From positions 7,264,501 through 7,328,500 of the forward strand of contig NZ_CP023690.1 of NCBI RefSeq assembly GCF_008704795.1: DNA of 64,000 bases. Direction: 5' to 3'. The notes under the pieces were generated by a model, which saw nothing but the letters and a program-made list of their open reading frames with translations, did no database searches and was not told the origin of the DNA. Numbering within the stretch: the stretch's first letter is position 1; the number at the start of each line of letters is the position of its first letter. Origin of the DNA: Streptomyces spectabilis. Its GTDB lineage: Bacteria > Actinomycetota > Actinomycetes > Streptomycetales > Streptomycetaceae. Positions 25,003 to 34,700 of this stretch are shown here, piece by piece. Both the position numbers and the translations under genes were made by a program.

Positions 25003-26952
25003 TTGACCGACATCGACCTCGGCTTAGACGTCCGGTTCGAGACCGACGGGACCGGCGAGCCCCACGAGACCCACGAAGCTCATGAAACCGACGAGACCGG
25101 CGGGAGCGGCACGCCCGCGGAGGCCGCGGGCGGCCGCGAGCTCGTCCCGTACGCGGCACCGCTGACCGTCCCGCCCGTCCTGCGCCCCGCCGGGGGCGAC
25201 GTCCGCGAAGAGACGGAGATCGCGGTCCGTCCCGCCTGGGTGCGTCTGCACCCGCAGCTCCCGCCCACCCTCATGTGGGGGTACGAGGGCTCCGTGCCGG
25301 GCCCCACCATCGAGGTGCGGCGCGGCGAGCGCGTCCGCATCGCGTGGACCAACCGCGTGCCCAAGGAGAGCGAGTTCCCGGTCACCGCGGTGGAGGTGCA
25401 GCGCACGGGCCCGCCGCCCAGCACCCTCCCGGGCCGCGAGGGCGTCGAGCCGAACAAGGACGTGGCCGCCCTCCCCGCCTGGACCGTCACCCACGTGCAC
25501 GGCGCCCAGACGGGCGGGGGCAACGACGGCTGGGCGGACAACGCCGTGGGTCACGGCGACGCCCAGCTCTCCGAGTATCCGAACGACCACCAGGCGGTCC
25601 AGTGGTGGTACCACGACCACGCCATGAACATCACCAGGTGGAACGTGTTCGCGGGCCTGTACGGCACCTATCTGGTCCGCGACGACGAGGAGGACGCGCT
25701 CCAACTCCCCTCCGGCAAGCGGGAGATCCCCCTGCTCCTCGCCGACCGGAATCTGGACACGGACGAGGACGGCCGCCTGACGGGCCGCCTCCTGCACAAG
25801 ACCACGATCATCGACCCCAAGAACCCCGAGACGGGCAAGCCGGTCACGCTCCCCTTCACCGGCCCGTACACCACCGTCAACGGCCGCATCTGGCCGTACG
25901 CGGACGTGGCCCCCGGCTGGTACCGCTTCCGCCTGGTCAACGCGTCGAACGCCCGGGTCTACGACCTCGTCCTCATCGACGAGGACGGCCGTCCCGTGCC
26001 GGGCGCGGTCCACCAGATCGGCAGCGACGGCGGGCTGCTGCCGCGCCCGGTGCCCCTCGACTTCGGCGCCACGGAGGGCTCTTCGCCCACGCTGACCGTC
26101 GCGCCCGCCGAGCGCTTCGACCTCCTCGTCGACTTCCGCGCGCTCGCGGGCAAGCGCCTCCGCCTGGTCAACAAGGGGCCGAACGCGGCACCGGGAGTCC
26201 CGGACGTGGCGGGGAACGTGCGCTATCCGCACGTCATGGAGTTCCGTGTGGGCCGCGGCGGCGGCGCCCAGGAGACCTTCCGGCTGCCCGAGGTCCTCTC
26301 CGGCTCCTTCCGCCCGATCGGCCACGGCGTGCCGCACGGCCACCGCCTCATCGTGCTCACGCCGCCCGCCACCAAGGGCGCCGGCGGACACCCGGAGATG
26401 TGGGAGATGACGGAGGTGAAGGACCCCGGGAGCATCCCGATCCCCGCCGACGGCGTCATCCAGGTCCGCGGGCCCGACGGCGCCCTGAAGACCTACCGCA
26501 GGACGGCCCGCACGTTCAACGACGGCCTCGGTTTCACCATCGCCGAGGGCGCGTACGAGCAGTGGAGCTTCCTGAACCTCGCCGTCCGGCCGAACGTGAC
26601 CCACCCCATGCACATCCACCTGGCCGACTTCCAGCTCCTGGGCCGGGACGCGTACGACGCCTCGGGTTTCGACCCGGCCGTCGGCGGCACGCGCGCACCG
26701 GTCGCGCACGACCCGGCCACACCGATCCCGATCGCTCCGAACGAACGCGGCTGGAAGGACGTGTTCCTGGTCCCCGGCGGTCAGCTGCTGCGCGTCATCG
26801 GCAGGTTCGACGGGGCGTACGGCCGCTTCATGTACCACTGCCACCTCCTTGAGCACGAGGACATGGGCATGATGCGGCCCTTCGTCGTACTGCCGAAGGA
26901 GGCCCTGAAGTTCGACCACGGAGGCCACGGCGGCGGCCACGGCGACCACTGA
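25003..26952 (+). CDS. Multicopper oxidase, phenoxazinone-synthase type
   Basis: A 649-residue three-cupredoxin oxidase. Copper motifs are [23 protein letters not shown] and [13 protein letters not shown], covering the T2/T3 cluster and T1 site. The length matches Streptomyces phenoxazinone synthase, and like it there is no Tat or Sec signal, so it is probably cytosolic. The C-terminus is His/Gly-rich. A TTG at 25003 is the only in-frame start after the upstream stop that keeps the full first domain; a weak G-rich ribosome site precedes it. Codon 8 (25024-25026) is TTA, so expression should be bldA-dependent and tied to development. Substrate may be an aminophenol or another phenolic, not readable from sequence. 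Confidence 0.9.
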   Translation: MTDIDLGLDVRFETDGTGEPHETHEAHETDETGGSGTPAEAAGGRELVPYAAPLTVPPVLRPAGGDVREETEIAVRPAWVRLHPQLPPTLMWGYEGSVPGPTIEVRRGERVRIAWTNRVPKESEFPVTAVEVQRTGPPPSTLPGREGVEPNKDVAALPAWTVTHVHGAQTGGGNDGWADNAVGHGDAQLSEYPNDHQAVQWWYHDHAMNITRWNVFAGLYGTYLVRDDEEDALQLPSGKREIPLLLADRNLDTDEDGRLTGRLLHKTTIIDPKNPETGKPVTLPFTGPYTTVNGRIWPYADVAPGWYRFRLVNASNARVYDLVLIDEDGRPVPGAVHQIGSDGGLLPRPVPLDFGATEGSSPTLTVAPAERFDLLVDFRALAGKRLRLVNKGPNAAPGVPDVAGNVRYPHVMEFRVGRGGGAQETFRLPEVLSGSFRPIGHGVPHGHRLIVLTPPATKGAGGHPEMWEMTEVKDPGSIPIPADGVIQVRGPDGALKTYRRTARTFNDGLGFTIAEGAYEQWSFLNLAVRPNVTHPMHIHLADFQLLGRDAYDASGFDPAVGGTRAPVAHDPATPIPIAPNERGWKDVFLVPGGQLLRVIGRFDGAYGRFMYHCHLLEHEDMGMMRPFVVLPKEALKFDHGGHGGGHGDH

Positions 26953-26957
26953 GCCCC

Positions 26958-26991
26958 GGCTCCCGGACCGCTGGGGGGCGGTCCGGGAGCC
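26958..26991. terminator. Bidirectional terminator
   Basis: A perfect 14-bp stem (26958-26971 with 26978-26991, GGCTCCCGGACCGC arm) with a 6-nt loop sits exactly between the convergent oxidase and amidotransferase-like genes. There is no U tract, as is common in Streptomyces. Confidence 0.8.
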
Positions 26992-26995
26992 CTCG

Positions 26996-27760
26996 TCAGG
27001 GCGCCCCGACCCGCCCCGCCGCCCGGGTCGCCGCGGCCCGCCCCAGGGCCCGGACCATCGGATGCGGCCGGGCCCCGTCCCCGCTCAACTCCGGCTGGAA
27101 CAGCGTCGCGAGGAAGAAGGGGTGCCCCGGCAGCTCGGCCACCCGCACCTGCCCCGCCTCGTCCGTCCCGGAGAACCGCAGCCCATGGGCCCGCAGCACG
27201 TCGAGCAGCCGGACATCGCTCGGCCCGTACGAGCAGTGGTACCGCTCCACCGTCCGGTCCGCCCCGAGCACGGACTCGGCGAGCGACCCGGGTGCGAGGG
27301 CCACGGCGCCCTCGTGCCCGACGAGCGAGCAGGCGAGCGGCGCGATGAGCGGGTCCTCGGCGTCGGGGTCGTTCTCGGCGTGCGCGGCGCGGGCGAGGCC
27401 GCACACATGGCGGGCGTACTCCAGGAGCGCGTGCTGGAAGCCGCCGCAGGTGCCGAGGAAGGGAATGCCCTCCTCGCGCGCGGTGCGGATCGCGGCAAGG
27501 GCCCCCGCCTCGCTGCGGTACGGACTCCCGGGCAGCATCCACACCGCGTCGAACCCCCGCACGGCGTCCGGCTCGGCGGCGTCCTCGGTGGGGATCCAGT
27601 ACGCGTCGAGGACGAGCCCGTCCCGGGCGGCGAGCGCGTCCAGGAGGACCGGGACGCGGGTGTGCGAGACGACGGTGGGGGAGCGGTCGCCGACGAGGGC
27701 GAGCCGGGCGGGCGGCACGGCGGCAGCGTTCCCGGCGGGGAGCGTGGTGTTCGCGTTCAT
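26996..27760 (-). CDS. CTP-synthase C-terminal-region-related amidotransferase-like protein
   Basis: A 254-residue class I glutamine-amidotransferase fold without a synthetase domain. The nucleophile elbow GTCGGFQHA keeps the Cys. The triad segment that is FHPE in active CTP synthases reads LFQPEL, so the catalytic His is Gln and glutaminase activity is doubtful. The ATG at 27760 was preferred over 27769 because GAGG lies about 8 bp upstream. It is divergent from a LysR gene, a common arrangement for a regulator and its target. The family is known as CTP synthase C-terminal region-related; its function is not established. Confidence 0.8.
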   Translation of the reverse strand: MNANTTLPAGNAAAVPPARLALVGDRSPTVVSHTRVPVLLDALAARDGLVLDAYWIPTEDAAEPDAVRGFDAVWMLPGSPYRSEAGALAAIRTAREEGIPFLGTCGGFQHALLEYARHVCGLARAAHAENDPDAEDPLIAPLACSLVGHEGAVALAPGSLAESVLGADRTVERYHCSYGPSDVRLLDVLRAHGLRFSGTDEAGQVRVAELPGHPFFLATLFQPELSGDGARPHPMVRALGRAAATRAAGRVGAP

Positions 27761-27855
27761 GACGGCCATCCTCAACACCGGCCCCCGTTCACGTCCAACG
27801 ACGAAATCTGCACCCGCGATCAGCGTCGCTAATGGGGCCCGCGATCCTGGACCCC

Positions 27856-28803
27856 ATGGACCCGCACCTCCTCCGCACCTACGTCACCGTCGCCCGTCTC
27901 GCCTCCTTCTCCGCTGCGGCCCGCGCCCTCGGCTACACCCAGTCCGCCGTCTCGCAGCAGGTCGCCGCCCTGGAGCAGGATCTCGACACGCCGCTCCTGA
28001 CCCGCCGCCCCGTCGCGCCCACGCGCGCGGGCGAGCGGCTCCTCGAACACGCGGGGCCGCTCCTGCTGCGGCTCGACGCGGCGCGCGCGGAGGTCCTCGC
28101 CCTCGCGGGCGAGCCGGACGAGGGCCTGACGCTGGCCGCCGCCCCCACCGCCCTGACGCCGCGCACGCTGCGGGCCCTGCCGTCGACGGGCGTCACGCTG
28201 CGGGTCGTCGACCGGGCCGCGGTCCCCGAGGCCGTCGCGGCCGGCGCCGCGCACCTGGGGCTCGTCGACGGCCTGGCCGCGCCCACCGACCCGCTGCGCG
28301 TCGCCGACGTCGCGCCGCTCACCACCCGGGGCGCGGGCGAGGAACCGGTGTGCGTCCTGCTGCCCGCCGGGCACCCGCTGGCCCGCCGCGCAGGCCTGCG
28401 CCTGGGCGACCTCGCGGACGCCCGCTGGCTGGACGCGCCGGGCACGGGCCTGCCCCTGGACCAGCTGCGCGCCGCGACGGGCCGCACGGGCTTCCGCCCC
28501 GCCCTGCGCTACGACGGCACGGACGTACGGACGCTCATCGCGCTCGTGGCGGCCGGACACGGGCTTGCTCTGCTGCCCCGCTCGGCGGCGCCCGCAGGAC
28601 CGGCCACGGGCGCGCGCGGCACCGACGGAGCGAGCGGCCCGGGTGACTTGGGTGACTCGGGTGACACGGGTGACTCGGGCGGGGCCGTCGCCGTGCCCCT
28701 CACCGCGCCCCGCGTCGTGCACCGCACCGAGCTGCTGCACACCGGTGCCCTGCGCGGCGCCGCGGCCGCCTTCGCCGCGCGCCTGGACATCACCCGTTCG
28801 TGA
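27856..28803 (+). CDS. LysR-family transcriptional regulator
   Basis: A 315-residue regulator. The winged-helix domain occupies 1-60 with the typical LRTYVTVARLASFSAAA helix and QSAVSQQVAALE recognition helix. The effector domain is a type-2 periplasmic-binding fold to about residue 300. The ATG at 27856 starts MDPHLLRTYV, matching family N-termini. Codons near residues 260-277 form a tandem GD-x-GD run from a 9-bp DNA repeat (about 28641-28682), a probable loop insertion. It may act on its own gene and on the divergent amidotransferase-like gene across 27761-27855. Confidence 0.92.
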   Translation: MDPHLLRTYVTVARLASFSAAARALGYTQSAVSQQVAALEQDLDTPLLTRRPVAPTRAGERLLEHAGPLLLRLDAARAEVLALAGEPDEGLTLAAAPTALTPRTLRALPSTGVTLRVVDRAAVPEAVAAGAAHLGLVDGLAAPTDPLRVADVAPLTTRGAGEEPVCVLLPAGHPLARRAGLRLGDLADARWLDAPGTGLPLDQLRAATGRTGFRPALRYDGTDVRTLIALVAAGHGLALLPRSAAPAGPATGARGTDGASGPGDLGDSGDTGDSGGAVAVPLTAPRVVHRTELLHTGALRGAAAAFAARLDITRS

Positions 28804-28851
28804 ATCGTCACGCCGTCGCACGCCGGGTAGGGCTGTGGCCGGAGGCGAGCC

Positions 28852-29505
28852 ATGAAACAGACCGCGTTGCGTCCCAAGCCCATGCCCGGACGGGAGCCCG
28901 ACAGCGGCGCCCCACCCGCCAAGGGCCACCGCCCGCACGCCGCGCGCCGCCGCGGCAAGCGGCTCACCACGCTCCTGCTCGGTCTGCTGTGCGCGACGGT
29001 CCTGGTGCTCACGGGTGTGGGCCTCGGCACCGTGGGCGCCACCGTCATCGGCATGAGCAGCCTCGCGGAGATGCGGCGGCAGGCAGGCGCGGGCGCGTCC
29101 CCCGGCGAGCCGGGGCGGACACCCCCCGACGCGCGGCTCACCGGCAAGGCCGCTCCCGGCGAGCGGCCCACCGGCAGGACGGCGGCGGCGACCACGCCGT
29201 CGGGCCCGAAGCCGCAGGCGCTCAGGGCTCCGGGCCCGCGCCTGGTCCTCGGCGTGGAGGCGGCCGACGCCCCCGCCCGCGGCGGCGCGCTGCTCGTCGG
29301 GGTGCACGTGCCGGGCCCGGGCCACGCGGCGGGGCTCCTGCGGCGCGACGTCGTCGTGGCGTTCGGCTCCACCCGGGTGCGCACGGCGGCGGACCTCGTC
29401 CGCGCGGTGGCCGCGGCCCGGCCCGGCAGGAACGTCACTCTGACGGTACGTCACCCCACCGGCGCCCGCAGGACCCTGACGGTCACACCGGGCTTCACCA
29501 CCTGA
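28852..29505 (+). CDS. Membrane-anchored PDZ-domain protein
   Basis: A 217-residue protein with a basic cytoplasmic N-terminus, one transmembrane helix (about 38-65), a Pro/Thr-rich linker and a C-terminal PDZ domain (about 125-212) with GHAAGLLRRDVVVAF as the carboxylate-binding region. There is no protease domain, unlike DegP/HtrA. GGAGG lies 6-10 bp before the ATG. It follows the LysR gene by 48 bp and may be co-transcribed. It probably recognises exported C-termini or recruits an envelope protease. The role is inferred. Confidence 0.8.
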   Translation: MKQTALRPKPMPGREPDSGAPPAKGHRPHAARRRGKRLTTLLLGLLCATVLVLTGVGLGTVGATVIGMSSLAEMRRQAGAGASPGEPGRTPPDARLTGKAAPGERPTGRTAAATTPSGPKPQALRAPGPRLVLGVEAADAPARGGALLVGVHVPGPGHAAGLLRRDVVVAFGSTRVRTAADLVRAVAAARPGRNVTLTVRHPTGARRTLTVTPGFTT

Positions 29506-29520
29506 GGGCGCCCGACGGGG

Positions 29521-29554
29521 GACGGCCGCCTGAGGGCGCCCGCGGCGGGCCGTC
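29521..29554. terminator. Weak convergent terminator and direct repeat
   Basis: GACGGCC (29521-29527) and GGCCGTC (29548-29554) form a short imperfect hairpin between the convergent PDZ and phosphoesterase genes. The 14-mer CCTGAGGGCGCCCG occurs twice (about 29503 and 29529). Confidence 0.35.
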
Positions 29555-30308
29555 AGACGACCCGGAAGTGCGACGTCAACCGCCGCTCGTCGTCCAGGAC
29601 ATGGAGGGTGAACCCCGCCGGGGCGTCCAGGTCGACCAGGCCCTCGCCCTCCCACGGCAGCCGCAGCGTCGAGACCACGCCGGGACCGACGATCAGCGGC
29701 CGCCCCGCGAAGGTGGTCGCGGCGGGCGTGTGCGCGTGCCCGATGATCAGGCCCGCGATCTCCGGACGCCGCTCCACGAGCGCCCGCAGCCGGTGCGGTT
29801 CGCGCAGCGGCCACGCGGTGTCGAGCCGCGGGTGGTGCACGGGCACGGGGTGGTGGTGGAAGGCCAGGAGCACCGGCGTCTCCCCGTCGAGGCCGTCGAG
29901 CCGGTCCTCCAGCCAGGCGTACGTCGTCTCGTCGAGCAGTCCGTGGTCGTGGCCCGGCACGCTGGAGTCGAGCAGGAGGACCTCGACGCCGCCGACGCGG
30001 TGGGCGCTGTTCACGGGCTCCTCCGACGCGCTCGCCGCCGGCTCGCCGAGCAGGGCCGTGCGGAAGGGCGTGCGCCGGTCGTGGTTGCCGGGGCAGGTGA
30101 GCACCGGCCAGGGCGCGTCGGTGAACAGCACGCGCGCGGCCTCCTTGTACTCGGCCTCCTCGCCGTGGTCGGCGATGTCACCGGTCACGAGCAGCGCGTC
30201 CACGGGCCGGGGCAGCGCCCGCAGCCGCTCCATGACGCGCTCGGCGCGCTCGGTCGCCCGGGCGTCGCCGTCCAGGTGAAGGTCACTGATCTGCGCAAGT
30301 ACCAGCAT
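29553..30308 (-). CDS. Metallophosphoesterase, CpdA-like
   Basis: A 251-residue calcineurin-fold phosphoesterase. Motifs in order: DLHL (Asp, His), VTGDIADHG, CPGNHDRR, a HHHP segment and GHAHTPAA. The pattern matches class III cyclic-nucleotide phosphodiesterases (CpdA/Icc) and related 2',3'-cNMP or phospholipid phosphodiesterases; the substrate cannot be told apart by eye. The ATG at 30308 has GGGAGGGG 8 bp upstream. No signal peptide. Confidence 0.85.
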   Translation of the reverse strand: MLVLAQISDLHLDGDARATERAERVMERLRALPRPVDALLVTGDIADHGEEAEYKEAARVLFTDAPWPVLTCPGNHDRRTPFRTALLGEPAASASEEPVNSAHRVGGVEVLLLDSSVPGHDHGLLDETTYAWLEDRLDGLDGETPVLLAFHHHPVPVHHPRLDTAWPLREPHRLRALVERRPEIAGLIIGHAHTPAATTFAGRPLIVGPGVVSTLRLPWEGEGLVDLDAPAGFTLHVLDDERRLTSHFRVV

Positions 30309-30374
30309 GTCGTACGCCCCTCCCGCGCCCGGCACCGTCCACGTGTCCCCGTACGTACCCGGGCCCGGCCTCGA

Positions 30375-30405
30375 ACTAATGGATGCAGCGCATCTAACCA
30401 TTAGT
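30375..30405. promoter_or_regulatory. Nested palindrome in divergent promoter
   Basis: ACTAATGG (30375-30382) and CCATTAGT (30398-30405) are perfect inverted arms. Inside them GATGC and GCATC (30382-30386, 30390-30394) form a second pair. The element stands out as AT-rich in a GC-rich gap between the phosphoesterase and M24 peptidase genes. It looks like a regulator operator; the regulator is not known. Confidence 0.45.
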
Positions 30406-30607
30406 CGCGGGTGCGGGGAACAGCCACGCGGGAACAGGTGGCCTGCACCGGGACGCGGCCCGCCGCGAACGGGGCCGCCGGACCGGAATACCCGCTCGCG
30501 CCGTGCGGGGCGCGGGGGCAGGATGCTGGGGAAGATCCCGGCCCGCGGCCCAACGACCGCGGGCGACCGCCGCACACCCCACCGCCGCACACGATTCAGG
30601 AGGCCCG

Positions 30608-31735
30608 ATGACCCCGGCCACGCCCGCGCCGTTCACCGCCGACGACTACCGCGCCCGCATGGACCGCGCCGCGCACGCCGCCGCCGAAGCGGGCCTCGCG
30701 GGCGTCCTCGTCGCGCCAGGACCCGACCTGGTGTGGCTGACCGGCTACCGCGTGCCCGCCGACACCGAGCGGCTCACCCTGCTCGTGCTCGCCGCAGGCC
30801 AGGACCCCGTGCTCGTGGTGCCCACCCTGGAGGCCCCGGACGCCGCGCGCGCCGCGGGCGCGCCCGCGCTGACCCTGCGCGACTGGACCGACGGCGTCGA
30901 CCCGTACGGCGTGGCCGCGCCGCTGCTCGCCGAGGACGGCCGCTTCGGCGTGAGCGACAACGCCTGGGCCATGCATCTGCTCGGCATGCAGCGGCAGTTG
31001 CCCGACACCTCGTACACCGCGCTCACCGAGGCCCTGCCGATGCTGCGGGCCGTCAAGGACGCGGCGGAGCTGGAGCGCCTCGCCGCGGCCGGGGCCGCCG
31101 CCGACGCCACGTACGAGGAGATCCAGAAGGTCGCGTTCGCGGGCCGCAAGGAGACCGACGTCGCCGGTGACCTCGCAGAGCTGCTGCGGCGGTTCGGGCA
31201 CGAGCAGGTGGACTTCACCGTCGTCGGCTCCGGGCCCAACGGCGCGAGCCCGCACCACGAGGCGGGCGACCGCGTCATCGAGGACGGCGACATGGTCGTC
31301 CTCGACTTCGGCGGTCTGAAGCACGGCTACGGCTCGGACACCTCCCGCACCGTGCACGTCGGCGAGCCGACCGCCGAGGAGCGGCGGGTGCACGACGTGG
31401 TGCGCGAGGCCCAGGACGCCGCGTGCCGCGCGGTGCGCCCCGGCATCGCCTGCCAGGAGGTCGACCGCGCGGCCCGCGCCGTCATCACCGACGCCGGGTA
31501 CGGCGAGTACTTCATCCACCGCACCGGGCACGGCATCGGCGTCACCACCCACGAACCGCCGTACATGATCGAGGGCGAGGAGCAGCGGCTCGTGCCCGGC
31601 ATGTGCTTCTCGGTGGAGCCCGGCATCTATCTGCCGGGCCGCTTCGGCGTACGCATCGAGGACATCGTCACGGTGACCGAGGACGGCGGCCGCCGCCTGA
31701 ACAACACCCCGCGCGAGATGGCCGTCGTGAACTGA
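30608..31735 (+). CDS. M24-family Xaa-Pro aminopeptidase
   Basis: A 375-residue cytosolic metallopeptidase with a creatinase-like N-terminal domain and a pita-bread catalytic domain. Metal ligands appear in order: VVLDFGG (Asp), GSDTSR (Asp), TGHGIGVTTHE (His), EPGIY (Glu) and IEDI (Glu). The ATG at 30608 has AGGAGG immediately upstream at good spacing. Expected to release N-terminal residues before Pro and act in peptide turnover. Confidence 0.92.
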   Translation: MTPATPAPFTADDYRARMDRAAHAAAEAGLAGVLVAPGPDLVWLTGYRVPADTERLTLLVLAAGQDPVLVVPTLEAPDAARAAGAPALTLRDWTDGVDPYGVAAPLLAEDGRFGVSDNAWAMHLLGMQRQLPDTSYTALTEALPMLRAVKDAAELERLAAAGAAADATYEEIQKVAFAGRKETDVAGDLAELLRRFGHEQVDFTVVGSGPNGASPHHEAGDRVIEDGDMVVLDFGGLKHGYGSDTSRTVHVGEPTAEERRVHDVVREAQDAACRAVRPGIACQEVDRAARAVITDAGYGEYFIHRTGHGIGVTTHEPPYMIEGEEQRLVPGMCFSVEPGIYLPGRFGVRIEDIVTVTEDGGRRLNNTPREMAVVN

Positions 31736-31753
31736 TCCCCGGGCGGGGCCCGC

Positions 31754-32734
31754 TCAGCCCTGGGCGAAGTGCGCGAGCACGTCGTACGGCGGCGGCAGCG
31801 GCCGCGCGCTCGCCGCGTCCAGGCGCCGCAGCTGGTCCTCGTCGAGCGCCCACCCCACCGCGCCCAGATTGTCGGTCAGCTGCTCCACGGACCGCGCGCC
31901 GACGATCGGCGCGGTGACGCCCGGCCGCTGGAGCAGCCACCGCAACGACACCTGGGCGGGCGTGCGCCCGGTCTCCTCGGCGACGCCGAGCACCGCGTCC
32001 ACGACCCGCCAGGTCGCCTCCGTGGCCCGCTCGTCCCACGCCCCGCCGCCGCGCGCGCCCTCGGGCGGCGCCTCCATGCCGCGCCGGTACTTGCCGGAGA
32101 GCCACCCGGCGTGCAGCGGGCTGTACGGAATGACGCCGACGCCCTCCGCGCGGCACAGCGGGAGCAGCTCCCACTCGGCCTCGCGCGCCAGCAGGTTGTA
32201 GATCGGCTGGAGGCACACATACGGCTCCCAGCCGCGCGCGTGGGCCACGTCCCGGACCTTCTGGAGCTGCCCGGGCCCGTGGTTGCTCGCGCCGAGATAG
32301 CGGACCTTGCCCGACCGCACCAGGGTGTCGAGCGTGGCCAGGGTCTCCTCGATTGGCGTGTGCGCGTCCCACACGTGCGTCTGGTACAGATCCACATGGT
32401 CCGTGCCCAGGCGGCGCAGGCTCGCCTCCACAGCCGCCAGGACGTGCTTGCGGCTCAGACCGCGCGCGTTCGGGGCCTCGCCCATCGGCAGGAACACCTT
32501 GGTGGCGATCACCAGGTCGTCCCGTACGCGGCCCTTCAGCCAGCGGCCGAGCACCTCCTCCGACACGCCCTGCCCGTACACGTCCGCGGTGTCGATGAAC
32601 GTGCCGCCCGCCTCCGTGAACGCGTCCAGCATCGCGTGCGCGACCCGCTCGTCCGCCCCGCCGCCGAACATCATGGCGCCGAAGCACAGTTCACTCACCC
32701 GGAGTCCGGTACTCCCCAGCCGCCGCTGTTCCAT
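31754..32734 (-). CDS. Aldo/keto reductase
   Basis: A 326-residue NADPH-dependent oxidoreductase of the YajO/potassium-channel-beta type TIM barrel. Visible are DTADVYGQG (catalytic Asp and Tyr), ATKVF (Lys), YQTHVWD (His) and a C-terminal nucleotide-binding [17 protein letters not shown] lies 7-11 bp before the ATG. It is transcribed toward the M24 peptidase from the same strand as treZ but separated by 55 bp. Substrate unknown. Confidence 0.92.
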   Translation of the reverse strand: MEQRRLGSTGLRVSELCFGAMMFGGGADERVAHAMLDAFTEAGGTFIDTADVYGQGVSEEVLGRWLKGRVRDDLVIATKVFLPMGEAPNARGLSRKHVLAAVEASLRRLGTDHVDLYQTHVWDAHTPIEETLATLDTLVRSGKVRYLGASNHGPGQLQKVRDVAHARGWEPYVCLQPIYNLLAREAEWELLPLCRAEGVGVIPYSPLHAGWLSGKYRRGMEAPPEGARGGGAWDERATEATWRVVDAVLGVAEETGRTPAQVSLRWLLQRPGVTAPIVGARSVEQLTDNLGAVGWALDEDQLRRLDAASARPLPPPYDVLAHFAQG

Positions 32735-32789
32735 GGTCGTGCCTCCTCGAAGTCGCCCCCCAGGCTAGGCCGTGCCACCGACACCGGCC

Positions 32790-34580
32790 CTAGTCCACGG
32801 CGAGCACCGCGCAGGACTCGCCGGGCAGGCGCACGGACCCGTCGGCGCCCGGGCCCTCGACGGGCTCCCACGCGGCGAGCACGCGCGCGTGGCGCACGCC
32901 CAACGGGACCTCGACGGCGTGCTCCGCGAGGTTCACGACGATCCGCAGGTCCCCGCGGCGCACGGCGAACCAGCCCGCCCCCGCGTCATGGGCGACGCGC
33001 ACCGCGGCCAGATCGGGATCGGTGAGGTCGCCCCGCTCCCGGCGCAGCGCGATCAGCTCGCGGTACCAGTTGAGCACGCGCGCGTGGTGGCCCTTCTCGC
33101 GCTCGGTCCAGTCGAGGCAGGAGCGCTCGCGCGTCGCCGGGTCCTGCGGATCGGGAACGTCCTCCTCCGCCCACCCGTGGGCCGCGAACTCCCGCCGCCT
33201 GCCCTGCCGTACGGCCCGAGCGAGGTCGGGGTCGGTGTGGTCGGTGAAGAACTGCCACGGCGTCGAGGCCGCCCACTCCTCGCCCATGAACAGCATCGGC
33301 GTGAAGGGACCGGTGAGGGTCAGCGCGGCCGCGCACGCGAGGCGTCCCGGGGAGAGCGTCGCGGAGAGCCGGTCGCCCTGCGCGCGGTTGCCGACCTGGT
33401 CGTGCGTCTGCGCGTAGCCGAGAAGCCGGTACGCGGGCACGCGCACGCGGTCCAGCGGGCGACCGTGGGCCCGCCCCCGGAAGCTGGAGTACGTGCCGTC
33501 GTGGAAGTAGCCGCGCGTCAGCGTCTTCTCCAGGGCCGCGAACGGGGCCTCGGCGAAGTCCGCGTAGTAGCCCTGCGACTCACCGGTGAGCACGGTGTGC
33601 AGCGCGTGGTGGAAGTCGTCGCTCCACTGGGCGGCGAGGCCCAGGCCGCCGCCCGCGCGCGGGATGACGATCCGCGGGTCGTTCAGATCCGACTCCGCGA
33701 TCAGCCCGAGCGGTCTGCCGATCTCGTCGGCGAGCGCGTCGACGGCCGCGGCCAGCTCCTCCAGGAACGGTCGCGCCCGGGTGTCGCACAGCGCGTGCAC
33801 GGCGTCCAGGCGCAGCGCGTCCACGCGGTAGTCGCGCAGCCAGGCGAGCGCGCTGCCGACGAGGTACGCGCGCACCTCGTCCGAGCCCGGCGCGTCCAGA
33901 TTCACGGCGGCGCCCCACGGGGTGTGGTGCGTGTCCGTGAAGTACGGCCCGAAGGCGGGCAGATGGTTCCCCGACGGGCCCAGGTGGTTGTGCACCACGT
34001 CCAGGACCACGCCGAGGCCCGCGGCGTGCGCCGCGTCGACGAACCGCTTCAGCGCCTCGGGCCCGCCGTAGGGCTCGTGCACGGCCCACAGCGACACGCC
34101 CTCGTAGCCCCACCCGTGCCGTCCCGGGAAGGGGCACACCGGCATCAACTCGACGTGCGTGACGCCCAGGTCCACGAGGTGGCCCAGGCGCTCGGCCGCC
34201 GCGTCCAGGGTGCCCTCGCGCGTGTACGTGCCCACGTGCAGCTCGTACAGGACCGCGTCCCGCAGGCCCCGCCCGGTCCACGGCGTACGCCACACGAACC
34301 GCTCGTGGTCGACGACGGCGCTCAGGCCGTCGGGCCCGTCCGGCTGCCGGGGCGAACGGGGGTCGGGCAGCGCGGGGCCGCCGTCGAGCGCGAAGCCGTA
34401 CCGGGTGCCGTCCTCGGCCGGTGCCTCCACGGCCCACCACCCCGGGCGCTCCGGATCGGGCGCCGCCGCGCGCGGGGAGCCCTGCGCGCGCACGGCACCC
34501 TGCGTGCCTCCGTCCGCCGCGGCCCCCTCCAGGACGAGACCGACCCGCTCCGCGCGCGGTGCCCACACCTCGAACCTCAC
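32790..34580 (-). CDS. treZ: Malto-oligosyltrehalose trehalohydrolase
   Basis: A 596-residue GH13 enzyme that releases trehalose from maltooligosyltrehalose made by TreY. The N-terminal domain (FEVWAPRAERVGL) is a CBM48-type module; the barrel has DVVHNHLGPSGN, a nucleophile segment ALRLDAVHA and the acid/base GLIAESDLND. The GTG at 34580 has GGAGGG about 8 bp upstream; sequence above it is not protein-like. Together with treY and glgX in this window it forms the glycogen-to-trehalose route. Confidence 0.95.
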   Translation of the reverse strand: MRFEVWAPRAERVGLVLEGAAADGGTQGAVRAQGSPRAAAPDPERPGWWAVEAPAEDGTRYGFALDGGPALPDPRSPRQPDGPDGLSAVVDHERFVWRTPWTGRGLRDAVLYELHVGTYTREGTLDAAAERLGHLVDLGVTHVELMPVCPFPGRHGWGYEGVSLWAVHEPYGGPEALKRFVDAAHAAGLGVVLDVVHNHLGPSGNHLPAFGPYFTDTHHTPWGAAVNLDAPGSDEVRAYLVGSALAWLRDYRVDALRLDAVHALCDTRARPFLEELAAAVDALADEIGRPLGLIAESDLNDPRIVIPRAGGGLGLAAQWSDDFHHALHTVLTGESQGYYADFAEAPFAALEKTLTRGYFHDGTYSSFRGRAHGRPLDRVRVPAYRLLGYAQTHDQVGNRAQGDRLSATLSPGRLACAAALTLTGPFTPMLFMGEEWAASTPWQFFTDHTDPDLARAVRQGRRREFAAHGWAEEDVPDPQDPATRERSCLDWTEREKGHHARVLNWYRELIALRRERGDLTDPDLAAVRVAHDAGAGWFAVRRGDLRIVVNLAEHAVEVPLGVRHARVLAAWEPVEGPGADGSVRLPGESCAVLAVD

Positions 34581-34700
34581 CGGCAGCCCTCCTCGTTGGC
34601 CCCTGTGTCGCCGTGCCTCCATGGTGCGCCAGAAGTGATCGCGGCGGAGGAGTTCGGCCGATTCTGGACACCCGGCCTGAGCTGGCCGACAATCGTCAGC

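Noticed and set aside
28641..28682. A CRISPR-like or regulatory repeat in the LysR gene
   Set aside because: The short 9-bp repeat is in frame and encodes Gly-Asp units of a loop; it has no spacers.
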